Numbered from the stretch's first letter, positions 15,787 to 26,497 are shown. The stretch: DNA of 64,000 nucleotides from Cordylochernes scorpioides (GCA_030710605.1 CP092870.1:20064684-20128683), one strand, 5' to 3'. The notes: generated by a model not told the origin, from the letters alone. Translations and numbers: made by a program.

Positions 15787-17453
15787 TGGGACGGTCCTTC
15801 ACGCAGCACCTTCCTGGTCTTTTGGAGGGTCTTGCGGATTGTGGAGTTGGAGTCTGGGCACAAGGGCTTGATGGTATCGTGCAGCTTGTTGAGGGCTTTG
15901 ACCTGTGCCGGGGTCAGCGTGGACGCTCGCCTCTTCATGGTGGTCTCTGAGGTGAGGAGCTTCTGAGCCTCCTCGCGGTTTAGGTCGGGCAACTTATCCC
16001 AGTCGATGGAGATGTTAGGGGACTTCTTGAGGTGCTCCAGCAGCTGTTCGAGTGCGGCCTTTCCCCGGGCAGGCGTGGAGGGAGGTGAGGTCAGCTTCTC
16101 CACCGACATCTCGTGGTCGAGCGGAGAGATGCGAGGCTCGGGGGGCCGCGGGGCAGCCGGGGAAGCAGGGTGGGCAGCAAAGGCGGGGTGGGTGACATCC
16201 ATCTGTTCGGCAGGCTGGTGTGCCGAGGGGATCGCCTGAACCTCGGTTGAAGTCTTCGCCGGTTGGACAGGGGACGCCGGTGTTGCGGGCGCCGGTGCCG
16301 GCTTCCTTGGCTGCTGAGGAGGAGGAGGAGGGGGAGGCCTTGCGTCGGTGGGAGACGCTGCTTGCCTGGGGTTGCCGTTCCCTTGCCTGGCGAGCGCTGG
16401 GCAGTTTGCTCTGCGGTGGCCCTGCTTGCCGCACTTGGAGCACTTTATTCCAAAGGAGAGGAAGGCTGACAGGATGTCTCCTTTGGACCTGATGGTCAGT
16501 CGGGTGGGCAGCGTCTCCAGCCTCACGCCCTCGTGGAGCAGGATGAACGCCTCCCGGCGGCCGTCGGTGAAGGTGAACTCCCCCATTTTGATCAGGATGG
16601 GGGCGATGGAGGTGACCTTCCCGTATTGGCTCAGGGCGTCCACGATGGTGTCGTCCTCCACAAAGCCGGGCAGGTTGGCCACGACTATTCGTTCCGCCCT
16701 CTTGCGGAAGGGGAAGACCTTGAGGGACGTACCCTCGATTTCCAGGCCGTCCGCGACCAGACGGCTCGCAAGTTCCTTGTCCGCGAGACCCACGATGAAG
16801 TGGCCGTTCATTCGGTGGAACTGCGTGATGCTCTTTGGCCCTCCGAGTAGCGTGCTCATGGCCTTGAGGTAGGCGTAGTCCGGGATGTCTGGGCACAGCT
16901 CCACGAAGATGTAGTTCTCGTGGTTGGTGGTGGCCTGCCTCGCCCTGGCTGCGGCGATGTTGGCGCGCGTCGCCTTGATTTCCTGGGGCGGCATTGACCT
17001 CGGCCCTGTTGGCCGCTTCTGCTGCTGGGAGCCTTCGCTGTCGTTCACCTCCACCATCTCGCTGTCGGCCCAGTTGAGCGAGGCCGGGCTGGCTGTTGTA
17101 GCGCTGTTCAAAGCAGCAGTCGGCGGCGCCGTGACGTCACCACTCGCGGCGGCCAGATTTACATGCATGTCGCCTGCCGGCGAATTTGCATTCTTTTGGT
17201 TTTCAGAAGAATTTTCTATTAAATTCTTCATAATTTGGTTTTCCGGCGAAAACTCCTCGCCTGGTTGTGATCCAGTGCTGGGCCTTTCAGGCACTAATTC
17301 AGCGGATCGAGGGCTTTCTTTTAGTACCGAATTCGGCAGGGTCAGCGCCAATGACACACACTCCAGAGGCGAAAACGGCGGAGCTCGCGAAAGCGTGGCC
17401 GCACGCTCGAGTGTGTGTGTGTGTGTGTGTTTTGGTATAAATTGTAGCGCCAC
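15783..17453 (-). CDS. LINE ORF1 protein (RRM-like plus CCHC zinc knuckle)
   Basis: Nucleic-acid-binding ORF1 protein of the LINE, open for 556 codons. The first Met (17453) lies in 5'-UTR-like sequence with a (GT)n tract that reads as alternating His-Thr. A more likely start is Met75 (17231). About residues 175-320 hold two alpha/beta segments of RRM type (one around NYIFVELCPDIPDY, one around RIVVANLPGFVEDDTIVDAL). The CCHC knuckle CSKCGKQGHRRANC is near residues 338-351. A Pro-rich low-complexity linker and a basic C-terminus follow. The stop codon overlaps the ORF2 start as ATGA, which suggests termination-reinitiation coupling as known for some LINEs. The frame is intact. Confidence 0.85.
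   Translation of the reverse strand: MALQFIPKHTHTHTLERAATLSRAPPFSPLECVSLALTLPNSVLKESPRSAELVPERPSTGSQPGEEFSPENQIMKNLIENSSENQKNANSPAGDMHVNLAAASGDVTAPPTAALNSATTASPASLNWADSEMVEVNDSEGSQQQKRPTGPRSMPPQEIKATRANIAAARARQATTNHENYIFVELCPDIPDYAYLKAMSTLLGGPKSITQFHRMNGHFIVGLADKELASRLVADGLEIEGTSLKVFPFRKRAERIVVANLPGFVEDDTIVDALSQYGKVTSIAPILIKMGEFTFTDGRREAFILLHEGVRLETLPTRLTIRSKGDILSAFLSFGIKCSKCGKQGHRRANCPALARQGNGNPRQAASPTDARPPPPPPPQQPRKPAPAPATPASPVQPAKTSTEVQAIPSAHQPAEQMDVTHPAFAAHPASPAAPRPPEPRISPLDHEMSVEKLTSPPSTPARGKAALEQLLEHLKKSPNISIDWDKLPDLNREEAQKLLTSETTMKRRASTLTPAQVKALNKLHDTIKPLCPDSNSTIRKTLQKTRKVLREGPSQ
17411..17430. repeat. (GT)n microsatellite
   Basis: A pure GT run of about ten units inside the 5' end of the LINE ORF1 reading frame. 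Confidence 0.8.
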
Positions 17454-17479
17454 ATTTTTCTACAAAAAAAGAAAAACAA

Positions 17480-17640
17480 AGAAGGCATATCCTGCCCAGG
17501 ATCACATATACTTTTTAGATGCCAGAGCACCATCTAGTGGAACAGAAATCTGCCATCTAAAAAGTTCATGTGCTCCTGGTCAGGATATGCCTTCTTTGTT
17601 TTTATAATCAACATCTGACCTTTTAATTTTTTTATATTAT
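17480..17640. mobile_element. fold-back fragment of retrozyme-like family 1
   Basis: Blocks 'GCATATCCTG', 'CTTTTTAGATG' and 'CCATCTAGTGGAACAGAAATC' read in one direction, then 'GCCATCTAAAAAG', 'CAGGATATGCCTTCTTTG' and 'AACATCTGACC' in the other. The hammerhead part is missing. The fragment sits directly at the 5' end of the LINE, so the LINE may have inserted into it or carried it. Confidence 0.55.
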
Positions 17641-17936
17641 TTTTTAACATTTTCTACAAGTAACTTTGTCCAGGTCAAATTTTTAAATACGTCGTTCAAT
17701 TGATTTTAAATTAGTTATTTAGAAAAACAATGTTTCGTTTAATACATTTGTGATACAAAGAATCAAATTTCATTAACATATTATCAAAATCATGATATTT
17801 AGGTTTTATAATCTGTAAACCATCCTCATTGCTTCTCTTGTATTTCATAAATTTCAATTAGTTTTAGCATTCAATAAATTGCTCTGTCGCTCAGAGATTT
17901 GTCTTTAATCATTTTCCTACATACATTTTTGGAGAT

Positions 17937-18191
17937 ATGCTGGGTAGATTAAAGAAGACAAACTGTAGATCGCTAAGAAGACCTTTAGGCCATGAGTGCT
18001 GTGATCTAGATTTTTTGAGACTGGCTCCAGCATTTAATAGTCGTGTCAAAGTCAAGACTTCCCTTCAAGATAACGATGTACTTATTGACGATACAACTAC
18101 AAAGTCTCTCTTCGCCCCGCAAAAGAAAGGACGTAAAGCTACTAGGAACAAAGTTACAAGACTCGGGGGAATCCATGGCAGATATATATAA
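17937..18191 (+). other. unassigned 84-codon open frame
   Basis: An 84-codon reading frame, moderately basic, with no recognised motif, lying between a retrozyme fragment and the 73-bp satellite. Codon composition is not like the GC-rich host exons. It is probably chance, or a piece of a decayed element. Confidence 0.15.
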
Positions 18192-18230
18192 CTAGTTTTA
18201 CCCAAGTGCGAATATATTTTAAAAACGTTG

Positions 18231-18916
18231 TCTTGGGTGGTCGCTATTGACAGGGTGGTCTGTATAGACAGGTGGATGTATCACACAGCTGATAACAGGG
18301 TTGTCTAGAGTGGTCGCTATAGACAGGGTGGTCTGTATAGACAGGTGGATGTATCACACTGCTGATAACAGGGTTGCCTAAGGTGACCGCTATAGACAGG
18401 GTGGTATGTATAGACAGGTGAATGTAACACACTGATGATAACAGGGTTTCCTAAGGTGACCGCTATAGACAGGGTGGTCTGTATAGACAGGCAGCTGATA
18501 ACAGGGTTGTCTAGAGTGGTCGCTATAGTCAGGGTGGTCTGTATAGACAGGTGTATGTATCACACTGCTGTTAACAGGGTTGCCTAGAGTGACCGCTATA
18601 GACAGGGTGGTCTGTATAGACAGGTGAATTTAACACACTGATGATAACAGGGTTGTCTAGAGTGGCCGCTATAGACAGGTGTATGTATCACACAGCAGAT
18701 AACAGGGTTGTCTAGAATGGCCGCCATATACAGGGTGGTCTGTATAGGCAGGTGGATGTATCACACAGCTGATAACAGGGTTGCCTAGAGTGACCGCTAT
18801 GACAGGGTGGTCTGTATAGACAGGTGGATGTATCACACAGCTGATAACAGGGTTGTCTAGAGTGGCCGCTATAGACAGAGTGGTCTGTTTAGACAGGTGG
18901 ATGTAGCACACTGCTG
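18231..18916 (+). repeat. 73-bp satellite (about nine copies)
   Basis: The word CAGGGTGGTC starts at 18251, 18324 and (as CAGGGTGGTA) 18397, then onward at about 73-base spacing. Some units are shortened (for example near 18490 and 18670). Each unit carries CTATAGACAGG twice, the same word as the ends of the 161-bp MITE at 2943 and 52870. Confidence 0.9.
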
Positions 18917-19054
18917 ATTATATATAAAAAATATATATTTCATACACATGGTTTATACGCAATGATAATCAAGTAAACTCGTCAACGAAATCTATTCCCT
19001 CCTTTTTTACTATAAAAAAATAAATCTATTAAGCACGAATATTTCTCGAATTGA

Positions 19055-19290
19055 AAATTTTCTACTGTGCTTACTGAGACGAAAAATATTTGGACTCTTG
19101 GTTCATGAGTAGTCAATTCTCCCAGCGGTTTCTTCAATTTATTGCGCCATTCCGTTTTTAGAGCTATAATACTGTATGGACAATTCTGCTTATACACGCG
19201 GCAGTGTAATGAAATTGGAAAAAACTAGTATTTGATTAAACTATGGACATATAATTCTAGGACAATAGAGTTAAATATAAATTACATCGC
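19055..19290 (+). repeat. dispersed repeat (GGTGAA...CAGCGG family), plus copy
   Basis: Shares 'TTTCTACTGTGCTTACTG', 'CCCAGCGGTTTC', 'TAGAGCTATAATACTGTATGG' and 'AAACTATGGACATA' with the copy at 6150-6345. It is non-coding. Confidence 0.5.
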
Positions 19291-19555
19291 AGTAGAGGGG
19301 CAGGAGAAATTTGTTTATTTTTAAAAATACACTCTTGGCTTTGTAGTTATATGTTTCATATATAGATGGGGCGTTATTGCTTTTATCTTGACTGGTCTTC
19401 TCTGAATTTTTTGTTGAGGCGCATTGCTCGATACAAATATTTGTATGTAAATTAACTGTCCTAGAAACCTATGCCAGGATTTTTCTACATTATCACATAT
19501 ACAAACAGAATCGTCCAATATACTATTAGAGCTATAAAACCATATGGTAGTTTTT

Positions 19556-19625
19556 TTTTTTTTTGGCGAAACTTTTGAGAGTTCACCACCGTTAAGCCAA
19601 GTATTCCCAATAAACTTTCAAACAG
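19556..19625 (-). repeat. dispersed repeat (GGTGAA...CAGCGG family), short minus copy
   Basis: The reverse complement holds 'GGCTTAACGGTGGTGAACTC' followed by 'GTTTCGCC', the core of the family. It is truncated. Confidence 0.35.
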
Positions 19626-19649
19626 AAAGGACAATATATTGTTTATTTG

Positions 19650-19850
19650 TAAAACGACACTTGAAGCTACACCGCATGAGTTTCTTTTCAACGAAAATTA
19701 AAATTTTATTTCAAGGTGAAATATCGACTATTTCTAACCTTTTCCTCATCCAAAAAGGTTAGAAATAGTCAATATTTCACCTTGAAATAAAATTTTAATT
19801 TTCGTTGAAAAGAAACTCATGCGGTGTAGCTTCAAGTGTCGTTTTACAAT
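19650..19850. repeat. near-perfect 95-bp hairpin (fold-back)
   Basis: The left arm (about 19650-19744) and right arm (about 19753-19849) are inverted copies that differ at about one visible position, with a loop of fewer than 15 bases. Such purity means a recent origin. Nothing coding is seen in the arms. Confidence 0.9.
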
Positions 19851-19919
19851 CACAGGCCGCAGTGTATAATATTGTTTATTTATAAATAATTAGTGCTAAT
19901 ATAATTTTATTATTTCTTA

Positions 19920-21420
19920 TATACAATGGTTGCTAAGTAAGGTTTATGGTGACCGTCAAGATATTTAACCAATTGCTTCTACCATTGGAAAAGGTTCAAT
20001 TAGATAAGGCAAATGAAGAATGGTTGCTAATATGCTGAAGTTTTAATATCAAGATACTTAACATATTTGAATCCATTATAGACATTTATTTAAATAAGGC
20101 ACTGCATAATGTGAATGGTGTAACTCACAACATTTTTAAAAACATTTTACCATCCAATGTATAGAATCCCAATTAGTTAGGATAAGTGTTCAAGGGTTGA
20201 TGAGGGGTTACTGATGAAATCGTCATGATATTCTATCATTTGTACCCATTTTAATTTAGAATATTGTCTAATATTTCTTACGCACAATAGCTACTCACAG
20301 GTGTTAAATTCACATCGTTAAACCTATTTAACTATTTATTCATCCAATTGGATACATTTCACTGAGATAATGCAAGCGATAAGTAGGTGATGAGGTCAAA
20401 TATAGTAAATTTAAGATTTTTTCAAATAAGCACCCACCAGGTTAAAGTTAATTTGTAAAAGGCAAGTAAACATTGATACCTACTTATATAAATTTTCAAA
20501 TAATAAAAGTATACAATGGTTGTAAAGGTGTTCAGGGCTTGACCTTCGAGATAGTTTACAATATTTCTTAGTACAATTAAATAGAGTTTATTATTAAGAT
20601 ATAACAATTGTACAATGGTGGCTAAGATGATTTTAGCATAACACTTAAAATATTTGTCAACGTGTACAAACTGTTGGATAGAATTCTCGTTCTCATTGAG
20701 ATGACAAATTGTAAAATGGTTGAGAAGGAATATCTAGTTCACAATTCTCAATAAGTTAAACCATTTATGTAGCTACTATTGATTAATGTTTAATTGGATA
20801 AGGTAATTGTTCGATGGTTGCTAATTGCCTACGATGTAATATTCGAGATATATTTCATCAGTTTTCATTCAAAATCAAATTATTTGTCAAATTGTACCCA
20901 CTTTTGGATAGAACCTTTCGAGTAATAGCGATTGTGCAATGGTTTCTGAAGAATCTCTGGTGTAACGTTCAGCATGTTTTTAAACATATAACACCCCCGC
21001 CAATGGATACAATTATTTTCAAATAAGTAATTAACATAATATGGGGTTCTAAGGAGTTTTTTCCTCTATTTTGTAATTTACGAGATATATCAACTATTGT
21101 ATATAGGTCATTGGAATAAGGCAAGTGTAAAATGGTTGATAATATGATTAAATATATATACTTGTGTGTATATATATATTTTTTTAAACAGATTTTTCAT
21201 TTTAAAATACACTTTTACATACATTTCTTTGAAATAATTCAAGACTACAAGAGTGTGTTAATATGGAATTTCTGGTACAACTTTCAAGACAAATTGTGAA
21301 AATTTATTTATGATATTATTTCAATTGTAACCTATCAACAAAATTTGTTATAATATATTTTTGCAATTGTTTTCATTTTGTTATTCATTAATGGATATTA
21401 TGTCTACAAACGCTAATTCC
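19920..21420 (+). repeat. decayed ~100-bp tandem repeat array
   Basis: Words 'CAATGGTTGCTAAG', 'GTGTAAC', 'CAAGATATTTAAC', 'CCATTGGATAGAATTC' and 'GATAAGGCAA' recur in the same order with strong divergence. This suggests an ancient satellite that also covers 10960-11640. No gene is seen. Confidence 0.5.
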
Positions 21421-21434
21421 ATAATTAAAATTTT

Positions 21435-21600
21435 TAGATGAGAAGGCTTGGCTCATTAATGGTGAATCTTCTCTTAGGTATCGTTAAATTAATCTCCAGA
21501 CCGCTCTTCTCTATTGTATTGGATTTTTTCTCATACCGTGCATTTACTAAGGAAGGCAACTTAGGGTGTTTGGAAATCTATGGACATAAGCTTATAGATC
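21435..21600 (+). repeat. dispersed repeat (GGTGAA...CAGCGG family), plus copy
   Basis: 'GGCTTGGCTCATTAATGGTGAA' (diverged), 'CAGACCGCTCTTCT', 'TGTATTGGAT' and 'CTATGGACATAAGCTTATAG' align with 6150-6345. Confidence 0.45.
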
Positions 21601-21644
21601 TGTTCAGATAGATAAAAATTGAAATAATAGTTGTGAGAAAAAAT

Positions 21645-21785
21645 AAAAAAGGTCAGGTGTTGATATTAAAAACAAATAAGGCATATCCTGACCACTAGTA
21701 TGATAGTTTTTTAGATTGCAGAGAGCCATCTAGTTGAACAGAAATCAACTAAACGTTGATTTAACCTGCTAAAACTGATATAACT
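21645..21785 (-). mobile_element. retrozyme-like family 1 fragment
   Basis: On the + strand 'GGTCAGGTGTTGATATTAAA', 'GGCATATCCTGACCAC', 'AGAGCCATCTAGTTGAACAG' and 'AACGTTGATTTAACCTG' are in the same order as in the 42.7-kb arm. The hammerhead end is missing. Confidence 0.6.
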
Positions 21786-21789
21786 GATA

Positions 21790-22840
21790 TTGTATTGGGC
21801 TACGATATCTTCTATATGACTTGAAAAGTTGAGCTATTTTTGCAGTGAAATTTGTTATCTCCGAGAAAGAGACTCCAAATATCTTGAATTAATTGGATAT
21901 TTTTAGGCTTACTCTTTTGTGTTTTATTGTTAAATGAGGCTTATAATTAAAATAAGATAGACTTGTATTTTAGGTTGATGAAGATAGTTTCGTTCCATCA
22001 AACGAATTGTATATCACATGAAGAACCTTTCAACTTAAAAAAAAGTGGCGGTAAAAACTTGTCATAGCTTATCATCCAATCCTAATCAGAAGATTGTAGC
22101 GTCTGGTGTTGTTCCTCTTTTGACACAGTCACGGGACCAGATAAACCCTGGTGAGACAACCAATGATAAGACCAACACAATGACTGAAGGAGATAGAGAT
22201 GAGAGTATATAGGATAGACTAGATCAGCTGTAGCCATTCTCCCTCTCAGTTCGACACGTAAGTACTTGTTACCTCTATATTTGTCGCATAAAGCCGGTAA
22301 TAGCAAGCAACATTGAACTTCCTAGAAAACTTCTTACATGTCAATTTAATTTTTAAACAAAGCCTCTACCTCGATTTAATATTAGTCTCTGTATACCTCT
22401 CTTTATACCATTACATTTTTTACAGGAAACAGGTTTCGAGACTAGCCTCGCATTTGGTGAATTCACAGTCAGTCCCTTCAGGCTTGAAAGTATCTACAAG
22501 TCTTATGTGGACTGACGCTGCTTGTTTGCAACTGATATTCTAACATTGAAAACAGAATATATATTTGAAACTAAGAATTTATTTAAGTCAATTAAGCGTT
22601 TTCGTTTATCTAAATATACCCAATTTACAGAACATCTCAATAAAAATAACTAGAGATTTATCAAAACTCCCTTTTAAAATATTCTATATACAGTTACGAG
22701 CGTCATTCCTCATCGGCCTCTGTCACCGTTTGCTTTTTTTTTGGAATGGCGCCCTCCTATTGGTTGGCTACGGTCACGCCACCTTTGCCCCCCCCATCTT
22801 GCCTCCCCCACTCGCTCTTTCGTTTTTGTAACTATTGGTT
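21790..22840. other. AT-rich intergenic stretch, no gene recognised
   Basis: Short open frames only. A GC-rich, pyrimidine-rich patch at about 22740-22850 contains a CCTATTGGTTGG box and a run of C, but there is no coding support around it. Confidence 0.4.
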
Positions 22841-22857
22841 TGGAGCGGGTCGCTCTT

Positions 22858-22988
22858 TAAATAAATGCATATATTAGTTAATAACTAAATGGAATCCTCT
22901 CTTTCCTTTTCCCAGTATGAGACGCCTACGGAAGCCAACAGTACAAGCACATAGGCTATAGTTATTAACTAATATATGCATTTATTAA
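22858..22988. repeat. 25-bp perfect inverted repeat
   Basis: AAATGCATATATTAGTTAAT (start of the left arm, 22862) returns as its complement at 22964-22988, with about 80 bases between. The left arm itself contains TTAGTTAATAACTAA. It may be part of the Helitron-like element ending at 23078. Confidence 0.6.
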
Positions 22989-23029
22989 AGGCGCCAAATT
23001 TATAATTGTAACAAATAGTATTTGAATAA

Positions 23030-23078
23030 AAACATTCAATCGGGTAAAACACGGGCGTTGCCCGGGTCATTCGGCTAG
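23030..23078 (+). mobile_element. Helitron-like 3' end
   Basis: The GC-rich hairpin CGGGCGTTGCCCG lies about a dozen bases before a terminal CTAG (23075-23078) that is followed by T. This is the 3' signature of Helitrons, which insert between A and T. The 5' end of this element was not found. Confidence 0.55.
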
Positions 23079-23639
23079 TTAAATATATTATTCAACCATG
23101 GCTGCAATGATTCATGTATATATAGGACACCAAAATCTAACCACATTAGAATGCGCTATAGCGAAGTTTTATTATCTTTTCCTTTAAACTAGTTTTTCGA
23201 AAATTTTCAGAATCGCAATTATCCATAGGATTTGACACATTATGATACTTAATATTGATTCAAAAAGCTACTTTCTGAAAGGCATCAAGAATAAGTTAAA
23301 ATAACGGTATAAATACGTTTTTATATACAACATAAAGATGCGGGAGGATGATATTCATGTATCAAAAGAGACAATTTTCCCGTTAATTAGGCATCAGAAT
23401 GAAGCACTTTTCATCACCATAGTAAAAGGGTTTGCTAGTGATGATAAAATAAATGAGCCGCAACACCAGTTTCGGCAAATTCATACAAAAAGCTCAACTA
23501 TATACCAAGGCTTCAGACTTTGGCCCTTTTCAGTACAGGGCGGCTTCGATTATATACCATTCTACGAGAGGGGTTTAAAGGGAGAAGTGCCTTTTTGCAC
23601 ATGAAAATCATCTTTCGGCAAATTTATGTTGTAGTCTTG

Positions 23640-23870
23640 CCTGAAAATCGGCCCTTGCAACTTCAACAGTTTAAACACCTGGTAAATTCGACCGATTTCA
23701 TGACCCCTCTGGTAGGATGTTATGAAATCGAAGCAGCTCCTGTATTGGTGAGGACCAAAGCCGGAAACCATGGTATACAGGTTAACTTTGTTTGAATTTT
23801 CCAAAACTGGTCTCGTGGCTCATTTTTTATCATCATTAGTGATTTCTTTCTAGGGTGATGAACAAGTGCA
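23640..23870 (+). repeat. dispersed repeat, copy 2 (related to 5020-5230)
   Basis: Same ordered blocks as 5020-5230, including 'CCTGAAAATCGG', 'GACCCCTCTGGTA', 'CAAAACTGG' and 'GTGGCTCATT'. It is non-coding. Confidence 0.5.
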
Positions 23871-24079
23871 TCGTTCTTCTTTGAAATTGATATTTTTGAA
23901 ATTGATAATTCGATCAGATGCTATTTGAACATGGATATTTATTAAATATAACAAACGTAAAATTGATTTATAATTTTAAATTTTACCAATCTGATCCCAC
24001 TGTAATTTTATTTTGTATTAGTTTATGATATAGATTTACTCTAACACGCATTTGTTGCCGTAAATATCCATTTTCGATT

Positions 24080-24265
24080 TTTCAGGAAGCCTCTAGAGAC
24101 AGCTATTTTGGTCATTAAGGTACATCCACCCTGACGAGGGTCAATAGCCTGAAAGGCATACATGGTTGGCATTATTTATTAAGAAAGTGTATCTGGGCAA
24201 ATCTTGGAATCAAAATATCAACGATTAGCTGATTTTTATGTCAACAGATGGCGCTGTTTATTAGC
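24080..24265 (+). mobile_element. diverged relative of retrozyme-like family 1
   Basis: The order of blocks matches the 43.3-kb unit: 'GATTTTTC-GGAAGCC', then a CTGACGA...GAAA motif (24131-24157), then 'CAGATGGCGCTGTTTA'. Stem II is weak and the run after GAA (AGGCAT) is not self-complementary, so the ribozyme is probably dead. Confidence 0.4.
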
Positions 24266-24529
24266 AACTTTCAGTTTTAAGATCAGAAAATTATTTTAAA
24301 AAAATAAACATGTTCATCTAACAATGAATATTATAGGAAGTAATTAACTCGACTTTATAAACAGTGCCATTCTTCAGCTCCCCCTCCCCCCCCCCCCCCA
24401 CCTTCAGCACTCTCCTTCACGTGAAATGAAGTCTTTGGACCCAACGCACCCATATGGGGTTTTAAAAAAATAATCCTACTTCAATGCCACTTTATTCTTC
24501 ACAGTATATTTTCTGGTTCAGTTATTGTT

Positions 24530-24960
24530 ACCTTTTCCTCAATTAAATATTTTCTGTTGTGTGCCGTTACTCTACTCTTATTTTCTTTATTATATAAGTA
24601 GGTGACATCCTTTTCAGTTTAATCTCCTTAGTACATTTGCTTTTGCAATTCTTTTCTTTTATCTTTTCCAGTTCATATCTGTTTTGGTTCTACTCTTCTC
24701 TATTTATTCTTCTAGGTACTTTTACTAATATATTACTTCATTTTTCTCTGACATTTTCTGGTTTCGTTTTTCTTCTTTATACTTCTCAATAAACATTTGC
24801 TGACACAATGCTTCCTGTTTATCTTTCCAAATTGTATATGCTGCTGATAATGTTCTTTATTTATTATATCCTCAGTAAACATTTCGATCTCTATTTTATT
24901 CCCCTTTGTGTATGACCCTTTTCTCTCATTATTCCTAGTACACGTGCTGATACAATCCTT
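24530..24960 (+). repeat. decayed T-rich tandem repeat
   Basis: Phrases such as 'CTTCTC-AATAAACATT', 'GCTGACACAATGCTTCC' and 'TCAGTAAACATTT' recur at about 100-base spacing. The stretch lies just upstream of cathepsin copy 2 and resembles 180-330 before copy 1, so it may be part of the duplicated 5' flank. Confidence 0.35.
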
Positions 24961-25299
24961 CCTTAATTTTCCCTATAATCATTGTTTTTATTCTATTATT
25001 ATTAAATTTATCATACGAGGTAGTCCCCTATTACATAAATCTATAAATATATATATGTGGTTGCAGCATGAAGTACCTCGCCACCATCCTACTTCTGGCT
25101 GCTACAGTCATCCAGGCCCGCCCTTCCTTTGACCAAGAGTTCAGCCGCCACTGGAACTCCTTCAAGGTATGGTAAAAATAGTAAATACCAATTAAAATTA
25201 GAGCTGAATTACTTGACTAACAGAATTCAATACAATATAAGATAATTGCCGATGGTTGTTTGATAAATATGAACAATAAAACCTCAATAAGAACGGCGA

Positions 25300-25395
25300 A
25301 GAGTTTCTTCCAAAAGACAATTTCGGCGCAAGCTTTCGAACTTGAATGTTCTTATACTGGTTCTTATGCTGGACTCGTAGATTAGATATATTTGC
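25300..25395 (-). mobile_element. possible Penelope-like terminal repeat fragment
   Basis: The reverse complement contains 'GTTCGAAAGCTTGCGC', close to the 3' half of the hammerhead-like motif of the 45-kb Penelope-like element (CCGAAAGCTTGCGC). No core CTGANGA precedes it. Confidence 0.35.
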
Positions 25396-25957
25396 ATAAC
25401 TAGAAAAATAGTTCGAAAACATAAATATTTGCACATCGATTCACCCAGTTTTTATAGCGTTTCAAGATAATATTAGATGAACTTTCGCAATAAGTACGAA
25501 AAAAAATTAAATGGCGCAGATGACAGAAAGAATGGGAATTCAAGGAAGAGGACATCGATCAGTATTGGATTGACCTGAAATAAAGAAAAGTGATCTGAAA
25601 GGGCAAGCCGTGATATCCTTTGTCTTTTTTTTTCTGGAATCTGGAACAACAATCTGGTGTTGATTTATGAATAAAATTTAAATAAAGAAATAATGGGTGA
25701 ATTAAACAAAATATTTTATTCACAAATACCTCTTCTTATTTTAGAGATTCTCCATAATACATTAACGACAGTTTTAATAAATCCTCTTATAGAACAATAA
25801 ATATCAGAACTTCTCAGTTTTTCATTTACATGCGATACACTTCAAACGCACGTGGATAAAATATTATCTCTTAAATATTGAGCAATCCATATGAAATTAT
25901 CAATTGAATAGCATATTTTGGATCAAAAATAAAATAAACATTTTATTTAATATAAAT

Positions 25958-25998
25958 GCCAATATTTCAATAGGCTATACGCTTAACTTCGTCAGGGC
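25958..25998 (-). ncRNA. hammerhead-like motif, left arm of Penelope-like element
   Basis: The minus strand reads GCC, CTGACGA, stem II region GTTAAGC-GTATA-GCCTATT, GAA, ATAT, T, GGC. It differs from the right-arm copy by one base in stem II, which weakens that stem. Confidence 0.5.
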
Positions 25999-26192
25999 TT
26001 TTCTTGTTTTTGAACTGCTTTGGTTCATCACGTGATGCCTTCACGCGACGATATATAAATATTTGCAACTCTGTGGGGATAAAATTTAAAATATATACAC
26101 ACAAAAAATATTAATAAGAATAGAATATATGTGTACATTTATAAAAATTAAAAATAATATATGATTCCTAATAAGTATAATAAAATAATTTT

Positions 26193-26497
26193 AAATCGAT
26201 TTAAACTGTAGATCATGCCCTGCAACATACATAGGAGAAACCGGTAAAACTCTTGAAGAAAGAGTAAATCAACACAAAACAGCTTTTAAAAACCATAGCC
26301 CATTATCACTTTTAGTAGATCACGCACTCAAACAGGACCATATACCAAATTTTGAAAAAACAGAAATTATATATAACAACATTCAAGATAAACATTCAAG
26401 ACTCTTTTTAGAAAGTTGGACCTCAATGAAAGATACCAACAGTATTAATAGAAAAATTGACATACCTCCGTTATATCTACAGTTTAAATCGATTTAA
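26193..26497 (+). pseudogene. GIY-YIG endonuclease domain fragment of Penelope-like element
   Basis: The frame reads NCRSCPATYIGETGKTLEER and then a conserved H in VNQHKT, followed by LSLLVDHALKQDH, SRLFLESWTSM and a stop after about 100 codons. The paired YIGETGKT block and downstream Arg, His and Glu are the GIY-YIG nuclease signature of the Penelope family. It corresponds in order to the domain at 45200-45570. The RT part is absent. Confidence 0.85.

Larger units (their letters stand above)
11660..17560 (-). mobile_element. APE-type non-LTR retrotransposon (LINE), near full length but broken
   Basis: A two-ORF LINE reads right to left: 5' region near 17560-17454, ORF1 17453-15783, ORF2 15786-11721, then a short AT-rich 3' UTR. 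It is much more GC-rich than its surroundings, like host exons. ORF1 has an RRM-like region and a CCHC knuckle. ORF2 has endonuclease, RT and a C-terminal Cys/His motif. ORF1's architecture resembles Tx1/I-like elements, but the clade cannot be fixed without a tree. An inverted duplication at 13757-14622 breaks ORF2. No clear poly(A) tail or target duplication was found. Confidence 0.85.

Noticed and set aside
22740-22850. Promoter of a host gene
   Set aside because: A CCAAT-like box and GC-rich patch exist, but there is no downstream coding exon on either strand. The patch seems to belong to a Helitron-like repeat ending at 23078.
24386-24404. Structured C-rich element
   Set aside because: A simple run of C, probably a homopolymer tract and not a conserved i-motif or promoter.
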